Source: an uncultured Sutterella sp. (GTDB lineage: Bacteria; Pseudomonadota; Gammaproteobacteria; Burkholderiales; Burkholderiaceae_F). Taken from it: 46,415 bases of DNA. Below the pieces are notes generated by a model, which saw only the letters and a program-made list of their open reading frames with translations, ran no database searches and had not been told where the DNA came from. The stretch covers positions 1-46,415 of the forward strand of contig USAL01000003.1 of the NCBI GenBank assembly GCA_900552545.1. The letters run 5' to 3'. The number at the start of each line of letters is the position of its first letter. The first letter of the stretch is position 1. Positions 34,481 to 42,030 of the stretch are shown one piece after another. The translations under genes and the position numbers were made by a program.

Positions 34481-35053
34481 ATGAAAAAGCTTCTCATCGT
34501 GGCCGCCGCCCTTGCGGTGACCGGCTGCACGACGGCGCAGAACAAGACGCCGATCAATCCTCCGCCCTATCAGACCCAGGTGCCCGAAGAGTACGTGGGC
34601 GTCGTTCCGCCCGACTACCCGGCCCAGCAGCAGTCCACGGCCTACCCGGGCTATCCGGGTTACTACGGCGATCCGGTTCAGCAGCAGATCGAGGACGTGC
34701 GCCGCAACTACGAGGAGGTGCGCTACAAGGCCCAGCAGCAGCTTGATGCCCGTCGTGCCGCCGCGGCCCAGAAGGCCAAGGCCGAGGCCGAAGAGCGTGC
34801 GCGCACCGAGGCGCGCCAGGCGGCCGCTCGTCAGGCTGCCGCCAAGGAAGCCGCCCGCAAGGCGCAGCGCGAGGAAAAGTACGAGGACGAGCAGCGCGCT
34901 CTGGATCTGCAGATGAAGCGCCTCGAGGTGCGCAAGGCTGAAAGCGAAGTGAAGGTGCAGGAAGCCGTCGACAACAAGAAGGTCGAGCGCGCCGATGAAC
35001 TCGTCGACGTCTACATTGAAAACCAGCGCAGCGGCGTGCGTCAGGGACGCTAG
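34481..35053 (+). CDS. Lipoprotein with a long coiled coil
   Basis: 190 residues. Signal MKKLLIVAAALAVTGC with lipobox VTGC and lipidated C16. A Pro/Tyr/Gln-rich segment (residues 20-70) leads to an Ala/Arg/Glu/Lys-rich helix that is very likely a coiled coil (about 70-180). Family not recognised. It might tie the outer membrane to the wall or a partner protein, but that is a guess. The gene sits 18 bp after the SlyB-like gene, so they form one unit. GGAGAG precedes the ATG. Confidence 0.75.
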   Translation: MKKLLIVAAALAVTGCTTAQNKTPINPPPYQTQVPEEYVGVVPPDYPAQQQSTAYPGYPGYYGDPVQQQIEDVRRNYEEVRYKAQQQLDARRAAAAQKAKAEAEERARTEARQAAARQAAAKEAARKAQREEKYEDEQRALDLQMKRLEVRKAESEVKVQEAVDNKKVERADELVDVYIENQRSGVRQGR

Positions 35054-35096
35054 CAAGTTCTAAAACCGCAGCCAGTCGGCCTGTGGCCAGAAAGTA

Positions 35097-35132
35097 AAAC
35101 GGGCGCGAAGGGAGGAAAAACCCTTCGCGCCC
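35097..35132. terminator. Terminator between converging genes
   Basis: Perfect 12-bp stem GGGCGCGAAGGG (35101-35112) / CCCTTCGCGCCC (35121-35132), loop AGGAAAAA. The T-tract is on the minus strand (GTTTTAC), so it mainly ends the KTSC-like gene. Confidence 0.75.
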
Positions 35133-35186
35133 GGACTCTGTCCGGAGATTGGAGACGGTCGGCCGCGAGAGTTGCCCGCTTTGGCT

Positions 35187-35480
35187 TTATTTGTCGCCGA
35201 AGAGGCGCTTTAATTCATCGGGGATGCCCTTTTTGACGGGCTCGACATGCTCTTCCTTGAGCATCGTCGATGAAAGCTCGGTTGCGGTGTACTCCTCGGC
35301 GATCACGTCGTGGTAGTAGGCCGCCGGTTCGGCTGAATTCAAAAAACGCTCGGCCGTGATTTGCCCGACGTCTTCATATCGCAGCACCCGGTTGGTGTCG
35401 ATCTCGATGTCGAGATAACCGTGCATGGGGTCATACCCCGCCGAGACAATGCCTCCGCGATGAATGGGTCTGCGTTTCAT
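35187..35480 (-). CDS. KTSC-like domain protein
   Basis: 97 residues, no signal peptide. The core GIVSAGYDPMHGYLDIEID, RVLRYEDVGQITAERFLN and YYHDVIAEEY fits the small KTSC fold (an avGYd start, a central Y-x-y-x-dV, and an Ir-x-x-Y end). KTSC domains are found alone or fused to lysyl-tRNA synthetase-like and nuclease proteins; the molecular role is unknown. The C-terminal 30 residues are charged. It stands alone between the two lipoproteins and ygiW. Confidence 0.6.
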   Translation of the reverse strand: MKRRPIHRGGIVSAGYDPMHGYLDIEIDTNRVLRYEDVGQITAERFLNSAEPAAYYHDVIAEEYTATELSSTMLKEEHVEPVKKGIPDELKRLFGDK

Positions 35481-35580
35481 GAAGAACTCCTGAGCCTAAG
35501 CCAAGCTCTTTGCACGATTGTATCCCAACGGCAGTAGGCAAGAAGTCCCGAGGGTCTTGAAAAGGTTTTCAAAGATAACG

Positions 35581-35627
35581 AAAGGGACGGCTCCCGTTGC
35601 GTCGGGGAGGACCGTCCCTTTTTTGCG
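35581..35627 (+). terminator. Terminator downstream of the ygiW-like gene
   Basis: AAAGGGACGG (35581-35590) / CCGTCCCTTT (35612-35621) with inner CTCCC/GGGGAG pairing and a T-run on plus (TTTTTT). On the minus strand it gives CCCTTTCGTTATCTTTG, so it can also end the leftward gene. Confidence 0.65.
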
Positions 35628-35670
35628 TCCCGACGAGAACTCGTCAGGCTCGCGGCAAGCGGCAAGCGTC

Positions 35671-36036
35671 CTAGCGCAGGATCGTCAGGCGATGCACGTC
35701 GACCGTGTTGGGTTCGGCGAACTCCTTTTCATATTCGCCTTCAAGACGCACCTTGGTCTTGGGATCGACGCGCTGGCCGGCGAAGACGCGGTCGTCGATC
35801 TCAACGACGATCTGGCCGGTGGCGTCCTTGAAGGTGTAGTCCTCGTGGCCCACCTGGTCGACGAGGTAGCCCTCGAGCACCACGAGCTGGTCGTCCTGAC
35901 CGTTGGCCTTGAGCTGCTGCACCGAGATGACCTTGCTCGGACCGCCCACGAACTGGGCGCTCGCGGTGGTGGCGGCGAAGGCGGCGACGGTTGCACAGAG
36001 GGCGGCGGCGAGAATCGAAGTCTTGGTAGCACGCAT
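35671..36036 (-). CDS. YgiW/YdeI-family OB-fold stress protein
   Basis: 121 residues. Signal peptide MRATKTSILAAALCATVAAFAATTASA, mature start near QFVGG. The bacterial OB-fold (BOF) domain follows: VISVQQLKANGQDDQLVVLEGYLVDQ, DYTFKDATGQIVVEIDD and VRLEGEYEKEF. Such periplasmic proteins are linked to tolerance of peroxide, cadmium and envelope stress, and in enterics ygiW lies next to qseBC. No such pair is adjacent here, but its upstream region holds two triplets of 11-bp-spaced repeats of the kind bound by OmpR-family regulators. Confidence 0.88.
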   Translation of the reverse strand: MRATKTSILAAALCATVAAFAATTASAQFVGGPSKVISVQQLKANGQDDQLVVLEGYLVDQVGHEDYTFKDATGQIVVEIDDRVFAGQRVDPKTKVRLEGEYEKEFAEPNTVDVHRLTILR

Positions 36037-36392
36037 GATGTTTCTCCATCCAAAAAGTATCTTGCTTGAATCAGCTGTCGGAAGACGAACCTTTTCGTGT
36101 CTGGCTGCGCGGGGTTTTGATGTCCTGTTGTCCCCTCTTTCGGGAGCGTTTCGCGAGGCGTTCGTCCTTGTTGATTCGTATTGTGAACGTGCTCTCTTAG
36201 CGAAGGCATAGCGCTCGGGCTAAGTTTTCGCAAAGTCTTCGTAAAGCCTTTTGCCTGGCGTAAACAGGGCGTGAGAAAGGCGTAAACGAGTTGTCCGAGC
36301 TCCGGGATCCGGAGGGATTGAACCCATGATCCGGCTCGTCCGGACGGGCAATGAAAGGACGAAAGAAGGAAGGGGCGGAAAGCCGCTTCAAA
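36037..36392. other. Intergenic region between the ygiW-like and HxlR-type genes
   Basis: 356 bp without a gene. It holds the repeat triplets above and a short perfect hairpin CTCCGG-GAT-CCGGAG near 36300-36314. A T-arm-like sequence occurs on the minus strand but no complete tRNA is present. Confidence 0.45.
36218..36287 (-). promoter_or_regulatory. Two triplets of 11-bp-spaced heptamers upstream of ygiW
   Basis: On the plus strand CGTAAAG-type units start at 36218 (GGCTAAG), 36229 (CGCAAAG) and 36240 (CGTAAAG), and again at 36259 (CGTAAAC), 36270 (CGTGAGA) and 36281 (CGTAAAC), with 11-bp periods. Read toward ygiW they are CTTTACG/GTTTACG units. This is the geometry of OmpR-family tandem sites (PmrA, QseB, PhoB types). 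Confidence 0.55.
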
Positions 36393-36791
36393 CTACGGCT
36401 TGAGGCCCGCGGCGCGCACCACGCAGTTCTTGCAGTGCACGAGTTCGGCCTCGGACTCTTCGCCCGGGTGATGGTAGTGGCTTGCCCAGCTGCAGATCTG
36501 CCGCAGGAAGGGGACGAGTTCGCGGCCCTTGTTGTCGAGGTCGTACTCCACGCGCGGGGGAATCTCGGCAAACTGCTCGCGCCGCACGAGGCCGTCGGCG
36601 ATCATTTCCTTGAGCGTTGCCGCAAGCACCGTGTCGGTGATGCCGTCGAGGTTCTTCTTGATTTCTCCATAGCGAAGCGCACCGGCGGAAAAAAGCAGGC
36701 ACAGAATGCGCGACTTCCAACGGCCGCTCACGAAATCCAGAGCGTGTTCAAGCGGGCAGCGCAGGTCTTTGGGGAGTTTGGGCTGATACAT
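36393..36791 (-). CDS. HxlR-family winged-helix transcriptional regulator
   Basis: 132 residues. The HxlR domain starts LRCPLEHALDFVSGRWKSRIL, with a cysteine at position 12 as in the thiol-sensing members, and continues LRYGEIKKNLDGITDTVLAATLKEMIADGLVRRE and RVEYDLDNKGRELVPFLRQIC. The C-terminus adds a CxxC (HCKNCVV), not a usual part of the family. Start at 36791; a longer frame to 37001 is rejected as unlike HxlR. It is divergent from the molybdoenzyme operon across 660 bp and has three GTAC motifs just upstream. Confidence 0.82.
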   Translation of the reverse strand: MYQPKLPKDLRCPLEHALDFVSGRWKSRILCLLFSAGALRYGEIKKNLDGITDTVLAATLKEMIADGLVRREQFAEIPPRVEYDLDNKGRELVPFLRQICSWASHYHHPGEESEAELVHCKNCVVRAAGLKP

Positions 36792-37452
36792 AAAACGTAC
36801 AGGAACGGCGTACCGAAAACGACGTACCGGGTTAATCCTCGACAAAGCCGAGCATAACACCGGATTTAGCAAAGTCGCGCCAAAAATCTCGGCGTTTACC
36901 CTCGGTGTTCGTGCGGGTTTTTGTTTTGTGGTTTTCCCTTTACAACTTTCGGGGAAGGTACTAGATCGTTCGGAGGTCTTGCAAATCCTGATGCTCAGCA
37001 TTTTCTGAGTAAATCATTGTTTGCTTAAGGTCTTTTTTCGGCTATCGGCGGCCAATAGAATCGGTCAAGAGTCAAAGGAAATACGGATCCCCCGACGACG
37101 AAAATTTCCAACGTTTTCCGGCACCCAAAAAACGGCCGGTACCCCAAGGACGTTTTCGCGGCATTCCCACAAAAGAACACAGAAAGACGGATCCGTAGGA
37201 ACGAGGAGAGTTTCTTTTTTTCCAAGAATGGCGCGCCTCCGTTTAAGAGGGCAATCAGGCCGGAAGAGGGCGGTTGTTTTTTCCCTTTTTTCCGGTGCGC
37301 CGTCGGTTCATCAGGGCAGCCGTTGCGCCCGCCGCAGTCTTTCCGCAGTCCGTTTCTGCGGGGGCGTTCTTGAAGAGTTCTCGTCGGGCCTTGCGCCGGT
37401 CTTCGTATTTCTTCTCTGACAGCTACAACAACGAAAGTAGGAGAAGACGACG
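36792..37452. other. Divergent control region upstream of the molybdoenzyme operon
   Basis: 661 bp without a convincing gene and more AT-rich than its flanks. Besides the GTAC repeats there is a dyad CTCAG-CATTTT-CTGAG near 36992-37007 and a TAGAAT -10-like box near 37056. No promoter pair could be fixed with confidence. Confidence 0.35.
36797..36830. promoter_or_regulatory. GTAC repeats next to the HxlR-type gene
   Basis: GTAC at 36797, 36810 and 36824, the last two inside the direct repeat CGTACCG. They sit 5-40 bp upstream of the regulator start, a typical autoregulatory position. HxlR relatives are known to bind short GTAC-containing dyads; binding here is inferred. Confidence 0.4.
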
Positions 37453-40023
37453 ATGTCAGACCTCAACGTTCCTCGAATCTCCAGACGTACGCTTTTGGGC
37501 GCCGTCGGTGCCGGGGCGGCGACAGCCTCGATGGGCTGGGCGGCCGTCAAGCAGGAAGTCGAAGCGCTGCAGAAAAAAGGCTGGAGTGCGCATCCCGTGG
37601 CCTGCTGCGTGTGCGGCGCGCGCTGCGGACTGCTTGCCATGCACAAGGACGGCGAAAAGCCCTCGCGCAAGACCGTACGCATTCTTCCCAATCCCGATCA
37701 TCCCCAGCGCGGCTACTGCGGCCGCGGCGCGCAGGCGCTCTGGGCGTGGGATCATCCGATGCGCATCAAGAAGCCCTTGAAACGCAAGGGAGAGCGAGGC
37801 TCGGGCGAATTCGAAGAAATCTCCTGGGACCAGGCGTTAAACGAAATCGCCGGCAAGCTCAAGGCCATCGTCGAAAAGTACGGCGAGCGCTCGGTGCTTC
37901 TCACGAGCCACAACTTCACGGCCTACCAGAACTGGTTTGCCCATCCGCTGGGAACGCCCAACGTCATCAATCACTCCTCGACCTGCAACTCGGCCTCCAC
38001 CCTTGGTCGCCGCATGATCTTCGGGCCCACCTTCTCGGGTCTGGGCAAGGTCGAGCCCGACTACAGCCACGTGCGCTACCTCCTTCTCGTGGGCCGCACC
38101 CTCAACTGCGCCATGGGCGTCTTCTCGACGGCTGCCTATGCACGTGAGCACGGCGCGCGTCTCGTCTTCGTTGATCCGCGCATGCCCGAAGGCGCTCTGG
38201 GCGAATCCGAATGGATTGCGATTCGTCCCGGCACCGACGCGGCGTTCCTGCACGCGATCATTCACGTGGGCCTCAAGGAAAACCTCTGCGACCTCGAGTG
38301 GGTGCGCAAGTGGACCAATGCGCCGTGCCTGGTGAAGGACGACCTCACGCCCATCGTCGAAGAGATGGTGCACGCGGGCGGCCGCAAGCGCATGTTTGCC
38401 GTGATCGACGAAAAGACGGGCGAGATGCGCTTCCAAGGGCCCAAGTTGAACGACAAAGGCGCTCCCGTGGGCTTTGACGAAGACCCAGCGGTGCGGCCTG
38501 CGCTTGACTGGCAGGGCGAAGTGGCTCTCGCCGACGGCAGCCGCGTGCATGCGCGCACGGTTCTTTCGGCCTTCCGCGAAGTCAACAACAAGTACACGCC
38601 CGAGGCCGCGGCTAAGCTCACCGGGATTCCCGCAAAGCGCATCATCGAGACCGCGCGCGACTTCTTTGAGCTGGGCGGCGTCTGCGACGACGGCTGGTAC
38701 TCGTCTCGAAACGGCAACGACGTCGAGTGCTATGGCTTGATGAACATCCTCAACCTCTTTACCGGGTGCTTTGACCACAAGGGCGGCTGCATCATCACCC
38801 AGGGCGCGGGCTTTGGCGGCCCCGGCCCCAAGAAGGCGGGCACGAAGTGCACCGGCCCCACCGGCGAGACTTGGGAAGTCGCTCCCGGCAAGCCCATGGA
38901 CAAGCTCTTCTTCCCGGAAGGCATCGGCACTCTCTGGACGACGTTTGACGCGATCAAAAACGGCAAGCCCTATCCGATCCGCGCGATGTTCATGACGGGC
39001 TGCTCGATGTTCCATCGCGAGGCCAATTCCGACCGTCTGATCGAGGCCTTCAAGGGACTTGACCTCATCGTGAGCCAGGACATCCTCCCGCAGGAATCCA
39101 ACGACTGGGCCGACTATGTGCTGCCGAGCACGTTCTTCCTTGAAAACCACGAGTACCTGGGCGTGAACTACGCGCTCGAGGGCTGGGTGCAGAAGTCCGA
39201 CGCCCTGCTTGATCCCCCCGAAGGGGTCGAGGCGCGCCACGACATCTGGCAGTTCCTCGAAATTCTTCGCCGCATGTATCCCGAGCGCGCCGCGCGCATG
39301 GGCTACACGGCCGAGATCAAGGACCGTGCAGGCTGGAAGAAGTGGTTCAACGAAGGGCTCGTCGACCGCGGGTGGAAGGCCTGGATCGCCAAGAAGAACG
39401 CCGCCAAGGCGGGCGAAGGCGACCGGATCAACGCCGAAGTCCAGAAGCAGGGCTTCTCGAAGGTCGCCTCCAAGAAGTACGACATGACGCCCTACAAGAC
39501 GCCCTTTACGAGTCCGACGGGCAAGGGCGAGATCATCAGCTTCTACACGATCTACAACGCCTCGGCCAAGGGCATCCAGCCCCTGCCCGAGTACTACCAG
39601 ACGAAGTGCTACACGCAGCCCAAGCCCAACAGCAATGAGTTCATCATTGCCTCGGGCAAGAACGCCGCCTCGTGTGCGGGCGTGTCGCTCTTTACCTATC
39701 CCACGCGCTACGTGGGCGACAGAACGCTCTGGATCAACCCGATCGACGCCAAGCGCCTCGGGATCGCCAACGGCGACACCGTCGAAGTCGAAGGGCTCGA
39801 CATGCCTGTGAAGGGCCGCACCAAGGTGACCGTCACCAACCGCGTGATGCCCGGCGTCCTCTTCTCCTACGGCTTCTCTTCGGGCGTTCGCACCAAGAAG
39901 CTCCTGCCCGAGTACGAGTGGGTGCGCGAAGGCATCAACACGCAGTGGTTTGCCACGGGCAAGAGTCAGGTCTCCTGCGGCAACATGAGCAACAACGTCT
40001 CGGTTCGCATCAAGCGCGTCTAA
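37453..40023 (+). CDS. Periplasmic molybdopterin oxidoreductase, catalytic subunit (PsrA/PhsA/ArrA/TtrA-type)
   Basis: 856 residues. A twin-arginine signal (ISRRTLLGAVGAGAATAS) shows folded export with cofactor. The N-terminal [4Fe-4S] site is C51/C52-x2-C54-x3-C58 ... C89. The likely molybdenum ligand is C178 in NHSSTCNSAS. The remainder follows the DMSO reductase family: LVFVDPRMPEGALGESEWIAIRPGTDAAFLHAI (quoted in part), the pterin-binding HxxxxD-like blocks, and the C-terminal FTSPTGKGEI domain. It would reduce a small periplasmic oxidant using quinol electrons. Length is near arsenate reductase ArrA and above PsrA; TtrA is longer. The substrate is not decidable from sequence. AGGAG precedes the ATG. 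Confidence 0.88.
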   Translation: MSDLNVPRISRRTLLGAVGAGAATASMGWAAVKQEVEALQKKGWSAHPVACCVCGARCGLLAMHKDGEKPSRKTVRILPNPDHPQRGYCGRGAQALWAWDHPMRIKKPLKRKGERGSGEFEEISWDQALNEIAGKLKAIVEKYGERSVLLTSHNFTAYQNWFAHPLGTPNVINHSSTCNSASTLGRRMIFGPTFSGLGKVEPDYSHVRYLLLVGRTLNCAMGVFSTAAYAREHGARLVFVDPRMPEGALGESEWIAIRPGTDAAFLHAIIHVGLKENLCDLEWVRKWTNAPCLVKDDLTPIVEEMVHAGGRKRMFAVIDEKTGEMRFQGPKLNDKGAPVGFDEDPAVRPALDWQGEVALADGSRVHARTVLSAFREVNNKYTPEAAAKLTGIPAKRIIETARDFFELGGVCDDGWYSSRNGNDVECYGLMNILNLFTGCFDHKGGCIITQGAGFGGPGPKKAGTKCTGPTGETWEVAPGKPMDKLFFPEGIGTLWTTFDAIKNGKPYPIRAMFMTGCSMFHREANSDRLIEAFKGLDLIVSQDILPQESNDWADYVLPSTFFLENHEYLGVNYALEGWVQKSDALLDPPEGVEARHDIWQFLEILRRMYPERAARMGYTAEIKDRAGWKKWFNEGLVDRGWKAWIAKKNAAKAGEGDRINAEVQKQGFSKVASKKYDMTPYKTPFTSPTGKGEIISFYTIYNASAKGIQPLPEYYQTKCYTQPKPNSNEFIIASGKNAASCAGVSLFTYPTRYVGDRTLWINPIDAKRLGIANGDTVEVEGLDMPVKGRTKVTVTNRVMPGVLFSYGFSSGVRTKKLLPEYEWVREGINTQWFATGKSQVSCGNMSNNVSVRIKRV

Positions 40024-40037
40024 GGGAGTGAGAAAAG

Positions 40038-40613
40038 ATGACCAAAAAGCAACTTGCGCATCTTTTTGATGCGACCAAATGCATCGGCTGCCAGGCCTGC
40101 ATCGTGGCCTGCAACGAAACCAACTATCCGGAAATGGCCGGCCGTGCGGTGCCGGGAAGAAACTGGCTTGCGTCCAACATTCAGCGCGTGACGCTCGAGA
40201 CGGCCCGTCGTCCGATCCAGATTCTCGTGCAGTGCCAGCAGTGCTCGAACGCACCCTGCGTGAAGACCTGCCCGTTCGGTGCGAACTACTACGACGAGGA
40301 CGGGCTCGTGCGCAACGATCCCAAGCGCTGCATCGGCTGCAACTACTGCATCGCCTCGTGCCCGTACGACGCGCGCTGGTCGCATCCGGATTCCGGCCTG
40401 CCCTCCAAGTGCATGGGCGAGGGGTGCCTTGAACGCGTCCATGACGGCCTGCTGCCGGCCTGCGTGTCGGCCTGCTCGGTCTCGGCGCGCCTCTTCGGCG
40501 ACATCAATGATCCCGACAGCGCCATCTCGGCCAAGCTTCGCGTCGCCAAGACGCAGAAGCTCCTCGAGAGCCATGGAACTCAGCCTAACTTCTTCGTAGT
40601 GGTGCAGAAATGA
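40038..40613 (+). CDS. Four-cluster ferredoxin subunit of the molybdoenzyme (PsrB/DmsB-type)
   Basis: 191 residues with sixteen cysteines in four groups: C15-x2-C-x2-C-x3-C, then C-x2-C-x4-C-x3-C, C-x2-C-x2-C-x3-C, and C-x4-C-x11-C-x3-C. This binds four [4Fe-4S] clusters, as in PsrB, DmsB, TtrB and ArrB. It has no signal peptide and should ride to the periplasm with the Tat-borne catalytic subunit. It passes electrons from the membrane subunit to the molybdenum enzyme. It starts 14 bp after the catalytic gene and its stop overlaps the next start in ATGA. Confidence 0.93.
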   Translation: MTKKQLAHLFDATKCIGCQACIVACNETNYPEMAGRAVPGRNWLASNIQRVTLETARRPIQILVQCQQCSNAPCVKTCPFGANYYDEDGLVRNDPKRCIGCNYCIASCPYDARWSHPDSGLPSKCMGEGCLERVHDGLLPACVSACSVSARLFGDINDPDSAISAKLRVAKTQKLLESHGTQPNFFVVVQK

Positions 40614-41488
40614 TGGAATACACGAATCTTATGCCGCAGATCCAGTCTGCAAACTGGGGCTGGAGTATCGCGTTCTTCCTCTGGTTCGTCGGCTTGTCCG
40701 GCATGGGGATGTTCTTGAACAACTGGGTGCGTGAGAAGGCGCTCGTGTACTTGTGCACGATCGCAAGCTTCCTCGGCACGATCCTGGTGGTGCTGCATCT
40801 GGCGCGCCTCACCAACCTGCCGATGGCGGCGATCAACAGCCTTCTGGCCGGGTCGCTCAACTTCGGCAGCTGGATGCTGATCGGCATGTGCCTCCTGTCG
40901 ATTCAGTGCATCGGAACGCTCGTCTATTCGCTCGCCCTCGCAGGCGTGCTTCCGAGCCTCAAGGAAGCCGTTCTCGGCCACAGCTTCAGCCGCTTCATGG
41001 CGGCCGCGGGCGTGGCAGTGACGATCTACTCGGGGTTCCTGCTCACCCAGGCCGTGGGCGTAACGCTCTGGAACACCGCGCTTATTCCGCTGCTGTGGAT
41101 CATGTCGGGTATGGCGAGCGCCATCAGCTCCATTGAAATCCTGATGGTCAGCGGCAAGCTTCCCAAGGAAAAGGTCTTCTGGAGCCGCCGCACGGCCCTG
41201 TGGGTGGAAGTGGCCGAGCTCTTTACGATCTTTGCCTTCGTGCACGTGGCGTTGAGCTCCACCTCGGCTGCCGCACGCGTGGGCGCCGAAGCCCTGATCG
41301 GCGGTCCGTGGTCGGTGATGTTCTGGGCGGGCGTGGTGGTCTTCGGTTCGATCGTGCCGCTTTCGATCAACCTCATCACCCGCAACCACGCCGCGCTCGG
41401 CGTGAGCGCCGTGCTGGGCCTTGCAGGCGCCCTGATGCTCAGAGCCTCCGTGCTCTTTGCCGGGTACTACGACCCGATCATCTTCTGA
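40610..41488 (+). CDS. NrfD/PsrC-type membrane subunit
   Basis: 292 residues with about eight membrane helices and few charged residues between them. This is the quinol-oxidising membrane anchor of the complex, related to NrfD, PsrC and TtrC. The first helix region has WGWSIAFFLWFVGLSGMGMF, and a histidine pair (VLHLARL) lies in helix 3. No haem-binding pattern stands out. The ATG overlaps the stop of the ferredoxin gene by 4 nt, showing translational coupling; a second ATG is the next codon. It closes the three-gene operon. Confidence 0.9.
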   Translation: MMEYTNLMPQIQSANWGWSIAFFLWFVGLSGMGMFLNNWVREKALVYLCTIASFLGTILVVLHLARLTNLPMAAINSLLAGSLNFGSWMLIGMCLLSIQCIGTLVYSLALAGVLPSLKEAVLGHSFSRFMAAAGVAVTIYSGFLLTQAVGVTLWNTALIPLLWIMSGMASAISSIEILMVSGKLPKEKVFWSRRTALWVEVAELFTIFAFVHVALSSTSAAARVGAEALIGGPWSVMFWAGVVVFGSIVPLSINLITRNHAALGVSAVLGLAGALMLRASVLFAGYYDPIIF

Positions 41489-41506
41489 TCAATCTTCTGT
41501 TCGAAT

Positions 41507-41540
41507 GCGGGCGCGGCACTTTTCCCTGGTGCGCGCCCGC
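41507..41540 (+). terminator. Hairpin after the molybdoenzyme operon
   Basis: Perfect 9-bp stem GCGGGCGCG (41507-41515) / CGCGCCCGC (41532-41540) with a 16-nt loop. No T-tract follows, so it may act as a weak terminator or 3' stabiliser. Confidence 0.45.
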
Positions 41541-42030
41541 CTTGAAGCACTCCTTGAATTTGGAAGCCTCGCCGTGAGGTTCGCAAACTCTCCTTTCTGC
41601 GCAGCGTGCGGATTGCAAAAAAGACTCATGTGACGATGCCGGGCGAATCTCACGCCCCAGACGCAATTGATCCCCCCTTTGACCGTCTGAGCCGTCTGAT
41701 TCGACCGGTCGTCCTGGAGACGCGCCTTTTTTGAAACGCCGATTGTTTCGGCTGGAGAGAGCAGAAGCCCACAGCCGGATCCCCCCGACGAAGGCTCTGC
41801 TTTAGGCCCCTTTCGGCGATGGATCTTCCGTTTGAGCCGTCAGCGCCCGGTGCATCGGACGCGCGGCTCTGTTTTTGCCTGCAGGGCGGCCGTTTTTTTC
41901 CTGATTTGCCCTGTTATTCCCTTGTTCCGGGGGCTAAGATCGAGGTTGCCGCAGGATGTATGGCGTCGCATGATTGCTACATCAAACTGCGGTCAATCCT
42001 TCCTTTTCAATTTTTTAGGAGCCTTCAGCC
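41541..42030. other. Intergenic region before the metallophosphoesterase gene
   Basis: About 490 bp without a convincing gene; short open frames lack codon bias and family similarity. There are T-rich stretches near 41727 and 41893 but no clear hairpins at them, and no confident promoter. Confidence 0.4.

Noticed and set aside
36320..36345. tRNA T-arm-like sequence (GGGTTCAATCCC on the minus strand)
   Set aside because: No matching acceptor stem, D-arm or anticodon arm is found at the right distance; it is a chance resemblance or at most a fragment.
37837..40254. An 805-codon open frame antisense to the molybdoenzyme genes
   Set aside because: It is a shadow of GC-rich codon usage. The plus-strand product has clear family motifs, and the antisense product is rich in His, Arg and Ala with no motif.
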